Shown: positions 41,012 through 44,418 of the stretch, one piece after another
Layout of the letters: every line of letters begins with the position of its first letter
Position numbering within the stretch: position 1 is the first letter of the stretch
NCBI GenBank assembly: GCA_026987955.1
Contig: JALSME010000091.1
Coordinates: forward strand, 1 to 44,418
Reading direction: 5' to 3'
Length of the DNA: 44,418 nt
Origin: Sulfurospirillum sp.
Lineage (GTDB): Bacteria > Campylobacterota > Campylobacteria > Campylobacterales > Sulfurospirillaceae
Notes under the pieces: model-generated
Seen by the model: the letters and a program-made list of their open reading frames with translations, nothing else
Database searches by the model: none
What the model was told of the DNA's origin: nothing
Made by a program: the position numbers and the translations under genes

Positions 41012-41668
41012 CTAAAAGTTTGGATTAAATCCAAAATCATCTTGAAACTCTTGTGGTGGTGCTGGATCAAAGTATCCTGCCTGCATGCTTTTTGTGCGGA
41101 GGTGGAGTATATCTGCTTTGGGGTCTATACCTGCTGGACAGGCTAAGGTGCACTCACCGCAAAGGGTGCAGTCCCAAATGCCCTCTTTTTGTACGCGTTC
41201 TATGAAACCGTGTTTATCTTTTTCTCTTATGTCTGCTATGTATCTCCATACGCGAGTTAGAGCATAGGGTCCTAAAAAATCTGGCTTTACATATAGAACT
41301 GGACAGGCTGAAAAACAGGAGCTACACAGTATGCAGTCACTTTGCTGTTCTATTTTTTGTTCGCTTGCTTCTCCCATGGGCTTCAAGCTCTCTACATGTA
41401 ACCAACTTTCAACTTTTTTTAGTCGATTTTTAACATCTGTTTTATGTAGTAGTGGCTCTATCTTGTCACCGTCTTTTACTTTGTACTCACAAGATAGTGT
41501 TTCTTGGTTGTTTACACGCAGGGCACAACTCCCACAAGCTCCACTTTTGCAGTTATAGTTAAACTTCAAAGTGGGGTCTATGTTTTCCCTTATGTAAACT
41601 AACGCACTTAAAAGTGTTTGCTCATGTGAGGGCAGTTCGTAAGTTCTGTTTTGTATCTCAATCTTCAT
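41012..41668 (-). CDS. succinate dehydrogenase/fumarate reductase iron-sulfur subunit
   Basis: CKSGACGSCALRVN, CILCSSCFSACP, CTLCGECTLACP. Confidence 0.9.
   Translation of the reverse strand: MKIEIQNRTYELPSHEQTLLSALVYIRENIDPTLKFNYNCKSGACGSCALRVNNQETLSCEYKVKDGDKIEPLLHKTDVKNRLKKVESWLHVESLKPMGEASEQKIEQQSDCILCSSCFSACPVLYVKPDFLGPYALTRVWRYIADIREKDKHGFIERVQKEGIWDCTLCGECTLACPAGIDPKADILHLRTKSMQAGYFDPAPPQEFQDDFGFNPNF
41390..41400. repeat. iterated palindrome, half-copy CTCTACATGTA
   Basis: CTCTACATGTAacc; encodes LHVES. Confidence 0.8.
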
Positions 41669-43229
41669 TTTGAAACCTTACTTCTAAAGAGCTGTCCACA
41701 TATGAGTGTAGTGCTATTTTATCGGTGTTTTGAAACTCTTTTCTAAAGTGTGCTCCTCTGCTCTCTTCTCTAGCTAGTGCACTTAAAACCACCACTTTTG
41801 CAATACACAATGAGTTAGCAAACTTTAGATGACACACTAGCCAACCGTTATCTTTTAAGTTAGTATCGCTTATGGTTAGTTTGTCAAATCTGTTTTGTAA
41901 ATCTTCTATGTTTTTGGTTAAATTTTCTAAGCCATTTTTATCTCTAAATATACCTGCTTTTTTAAATAGCTCTTTACCTAAAGTCGAGCGGAGTTCAAAA
42001 AATGTACTGCTTTTTTTATCTGAAAAAAGTCTATTTAGCTTCTGTTTTGCTTTTTCCTCTTGCCTTTTTGTATCTACATGTAGAGTTGCTAGTTTTAGCT
42101 TAGACACAACAGCACGCCCAAAGTGAACTATCTCTAAAAGCGAATTTCCGCCTAGCCTATTTGCCCCATGAACTTTTACATTGCTACACTCTCCAGCTGC
42201 ATACAGACCTCTTAAAGAGGTCTGTAGATCCTCATTAACATCAATCCCACCCATGCTATAGTGAGCCGCAGGAGTTACAGGGATAAGCTCTTTGCTTGGA
42301 TCAATATGTTCATGGATTTGTATAAGCTTTTTCTCTTGAGGTAGATTTTTAGAGATAAATTCGTTGCCAAGGTGTCTAATGTCTAAAAAGACTTCATTGC
42401 CATTTTCGATTTGAGAAAAAACAGCACGACTCACCTCATCGCGGCTCGAAAGCTCATCTACAAATCTTTCTTCTTTTTGATTTACTAAAAAGCCGCCAGC
42501 ACCTCTCGCACTCTCACTAACTAAAACTGAACTACTTTTCAAAGAGGTAGGATGAAACTGAACAAACTCCATATCACTTAGTTTTGCTCCAGCTCTTAGT
42601 GCTAACGCTATACCGTCTCCTGTTGACTCCATCGCATTTGTGCTAAACCCATGGTATATTCCAGCATATCCACCAGTAGCAAGAAGTGTTGCTTTACTAC
42701 AAAGTGCTTTTACTTTGCCATCTTTTAGTGCAACTACACCTCTACATGTAGACTCCTCTACAATCAAATCTAAAACAAATGTTTCATCTAAAAACTCTAT
42801 GTTATTTTTTAAACAGTTATCATAAAGTGTATGAAGAAGCTTTAGTCCTGTATAGTCTTGTGAGTAGGTTGTTCTATCACAACTTGCTGCTCCAAATTTT
42901 CTCTGGGCGATTCTCTCTTTTTTCCTAGAAAACGGCATACCAATAGAGTCAAGCCAGAGTATGTCTTCTTTTGCTCCCTCGCACATATGACGAACCATCT
43001 TTTCATCACAAAGCCCTGCACCGCCTTTGATAGTGTCGCTTACATGTAGAGACGGGCTGTCACCAGAGTCTTCATAAACAACACCATTTAGCCCGCCTTG
43101 AGCCATACAAGTTGCAGCAGATGTTGGGCTAGATTGACAAATCACAGCTACACATAAGCCCTCTTTTTTTGCTTCGAGTGCTGCACTAAGTCCTGCTCCT
43201 CCACTTCCTACTATAAGTAAGTCGTACAT
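41658..43229 (-). CDS. succinate dehydrogenase/fumarate reductase flavoprotein subunit
   Basis: IVGSGGAGLSAALEAKKEGL, AHYSMGGIDVNEDLQTSLRGLYAAGECSNVKVHGANRLGGNSLLE. Confidence 0.9.
   Translation of the reverse strand: MYDLLIVGSGGAGLSAALEAKKEGLCVAVICQSSPTSAATCMAQGGLNGVVYEDSGDSPSLHVSDTIKGGAGLCDEKMVRHMCEGAKEDILWLDSIGMPFSRKKERIAQRKFGAASCDRTTYSQDYTGLKLLHTLYDNCLKNNIEFLDETFVLDLIVEESTCRGVVALKDGKVKALCSKATLLATGGYAGIYHGFSTNAMESTGDGIALALRAGAKLSDMEFVQFHPTSLKSSSVLVSESARGAGGFLVNQKEERFVDELSSRDEVSRAVFSQIENGNEVFLDIRHLGNEFISKNLPQEKKLIQIHEHIDPSKELIPVTPAAHYSMGGIDVNEDLQTSLRGLYAAGECSNVKVHGANRLGGNSLLEIVHFGRAVVSKLKLATLHVDTKRQEEKAKQKLNRLFSDKKSSTFFELRSTLGKELFKKAGIFRDKNGLENLTKNIEDLQNRFDKLTISDTNLKDNGWLVCHLKFANSLCIAKVVVLSALAREESRGAHFRKEFQNTDKIALHSYVDSSLEVRFQNED
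42075..42085. repeat. iterated palindrome, near-complete (aTCTACATGTAGAG)
   Basis: 13/14 match; encodes TLHVD. Confidence 0.8.
42740..42750. repeat. iterated palindrome, near-complete (CTCTACATGTAGAc)
   Basis: 13/14 match; encodes STCR. Confidence 0.8.
43041..43051. repeat. iterated palindrome, half-copy TACATGTAGAG
   Basis: gctTACATGTAGAGacg; encodes SLHVS. Confidence 0.8.
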
Positions 43230-44161
43230 TAGCTTGCTATAAAACTTTTTATATTATTTGCTACTATTCTCATCAACTCAACTCTAGCTTCATAACTTGC
43301 CCAAGCTATATGGGGAGTTACAACAAGGTTATCTTTTTTCTTTATGCTTAAAAGAGGGTTATCTTCTTCTATAGGCTCAGTAGTAGTTACATCTAATCCT
43401 GCAAGTATGGCATGGCTGTCTAGAGACTCTGCTAAATCAGCTTCGTCGACTATACCTCCTCTGCCAAGGTTTAGCAAGATCGCACCTTTTTTCATGAGAC
43501 TCAACTGCTCTTTTCTTATAAGTCCATTTGTTTTTTCGTTTAGAGGTGCATGGATAGAGATGATATCACAACTCTTTAACATCTCATCAAGTTCCATTCT
43601 TGTGTATGTAGTGTCGTTATTTGTACCACTTGTAGAGTAGTAACTAACATTTGCTCCAAAAGCATCTGCCACTTTTGCAACACTCTTACCGATAGTTCCA
43701 AACCCTATGATGCCCCATTTTTTGCCTTTTATCTCACTATATGGTCGATCTACATTTGTAAAAAGTCCACTTCTACTCCACTTTTTACTACTAACAAACT
43801 CATCATAAAACTTTGTTTGAGCCATCAAGTACAGAGCCAATGTAAATGTAGTTTGCGTAACAGAAGCTGTTGAGTAGCCTGCGGCATTTTTGACCTCTAT
43901 GCCTTTTTTCTTTGCATAATCCAAGTCCACATTGTTCATGCCAGTTGCAGTTATGCATATGAGTCTAAGCTGGGGACATCTATCCATAACATCACTATCA
44001 ATTACAACTTTATTAGTCAAAACAACTTGAGCATTTCCAATATGATCTACAGTCTGCTCTTTTGAAGTCGTAGGGTATGTCACAAACTCCCCAAACTCTT
44101 TGAAAGCTTCTAGACTAACATCATTGCCAATAGTCTTTGCATCTAAAAACACTAGTTTCAT
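43229..44161 (-). CDS. D-2-hydroxyacid dehydrogenase
   Basis: WGIIGFGTIGKSVAKVADAFGANV, LLNLGRGGIVDEADLAESL, VVTPHIAWAS. Confidence 0.92.
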   Translation of the reverse strand: MKLVFLDAKTIGNDVSLEAFKEFGEFVTYPTTSKEQTVDHIGNAQVVLTNKVVIDSDVMDRCPQLRLICITATGMNNVDLDYAKKKGIEVKNAAGYSTASVTQTTFTLALYLMAQTKFYDEFVSSKKWSRSGLFTNVDRPYSEIKGKKWGIIGFGTIGKSVAKVADAFGANVSYYSTSGTNNDTTYTRMELDEMLKSCDIISIHAPLNEKTNGLIRKEQLSLMKKGAILLNLGRGGIVDEADLAESLDSHAILAGLDVTTTEPIEEDNPLLSIKKKDNLVVTPHIAWASYEARVELMRIVANNIKSFIAS

Positions 44162-44339
44162 TGTTCTCCTTTTTGTGATAATTTTAACAATATATTGCTT
44201 ATATCCCAGTTATTGTTCTCTTTTGCATTTGGCCTATTTGTTAGAAATATTTTTATTTTTACAAAATATCCAAAAAAAGATAGGATATTTAAGATTTTGA
44301 GTTGAGAATTTAGGCTAAGTTTACAGTCTTTGTGTTTTG

Positions 44340-44418
44340 TTAGATGTAGCCCCGCTCTTGAAGCTGGTTTGTTAAATTACTATCCGTTTCAAATGCTTTA
44401 AAATAAAAGTATTCTAGT
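44340..44418 (-). CDS. partial CDS running off the window end (C-terminus only)
   Basis: Minus-strand frame ..LEYFYFKAFETDSNLTNQLQERGYI*, open to the window edge. Confidence 0.35.
   Translation of the reverse strand, partial: LEYFYFKAFETDSNLTNQLQERGYI

Overview
The window is about 44.4 kb of low-GC chromosomal DNA, probably Campylobacterota (Sulfurimonas-like; inferred from gene content and codon style, not from a search). It carries mostly housekeeping and metabolic genes. These include an arylacetate/indolepyruvate cluster (two PaaK-type ligases, an ACT protein, IorAB) divergent from a LIV-type ABC transporter, and a SulP transporter. They also include an LsrK-like/aldolase/ABM/cupin group with an embedded BrnTA-like toxin-antitoxin pair, and a SagB-like nitroreductase with an ADP-ribosylglycohydrolase. 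A TPP-riboswitch-led thiBPQ-kinase operon and six tRNAs are present, followed by purN, nnr, yifB, def, clpP, tig, folE, fliI, nifS, nifU, an acyl-CoA ligase and an Sdh/Frd-like AB pair. Two signals are not explained by the genes. (1) A highly iterated palindrome, consensus CTCTACATGTAGAG: the core TACATGTA occurs 16 times and 15 copies keep at least one full 11-nt half (CTCTACATGTA / TACATGTAGAG). It shows up as repeated LHV(E) or (S)TC(R/K/N) peptides in unrelated proteins, suggesting selection on DNA (uptake-sequence-like or HIP-like). (2) Two copies (about 12.0 kb and 40.0 kb) of a homologous nested fold-back element of about 230-265 bp. Each has long near-perfect terminal inverted repeats enclosing two hairpins and a conserved CCCnnnGGGAG..CAAAGAG core. 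They lie in opposite orientations, and one appears to supply or occlude the ribosome-binding site of the SulP gene. No CRISPR array, prophage or intact IS was seen.
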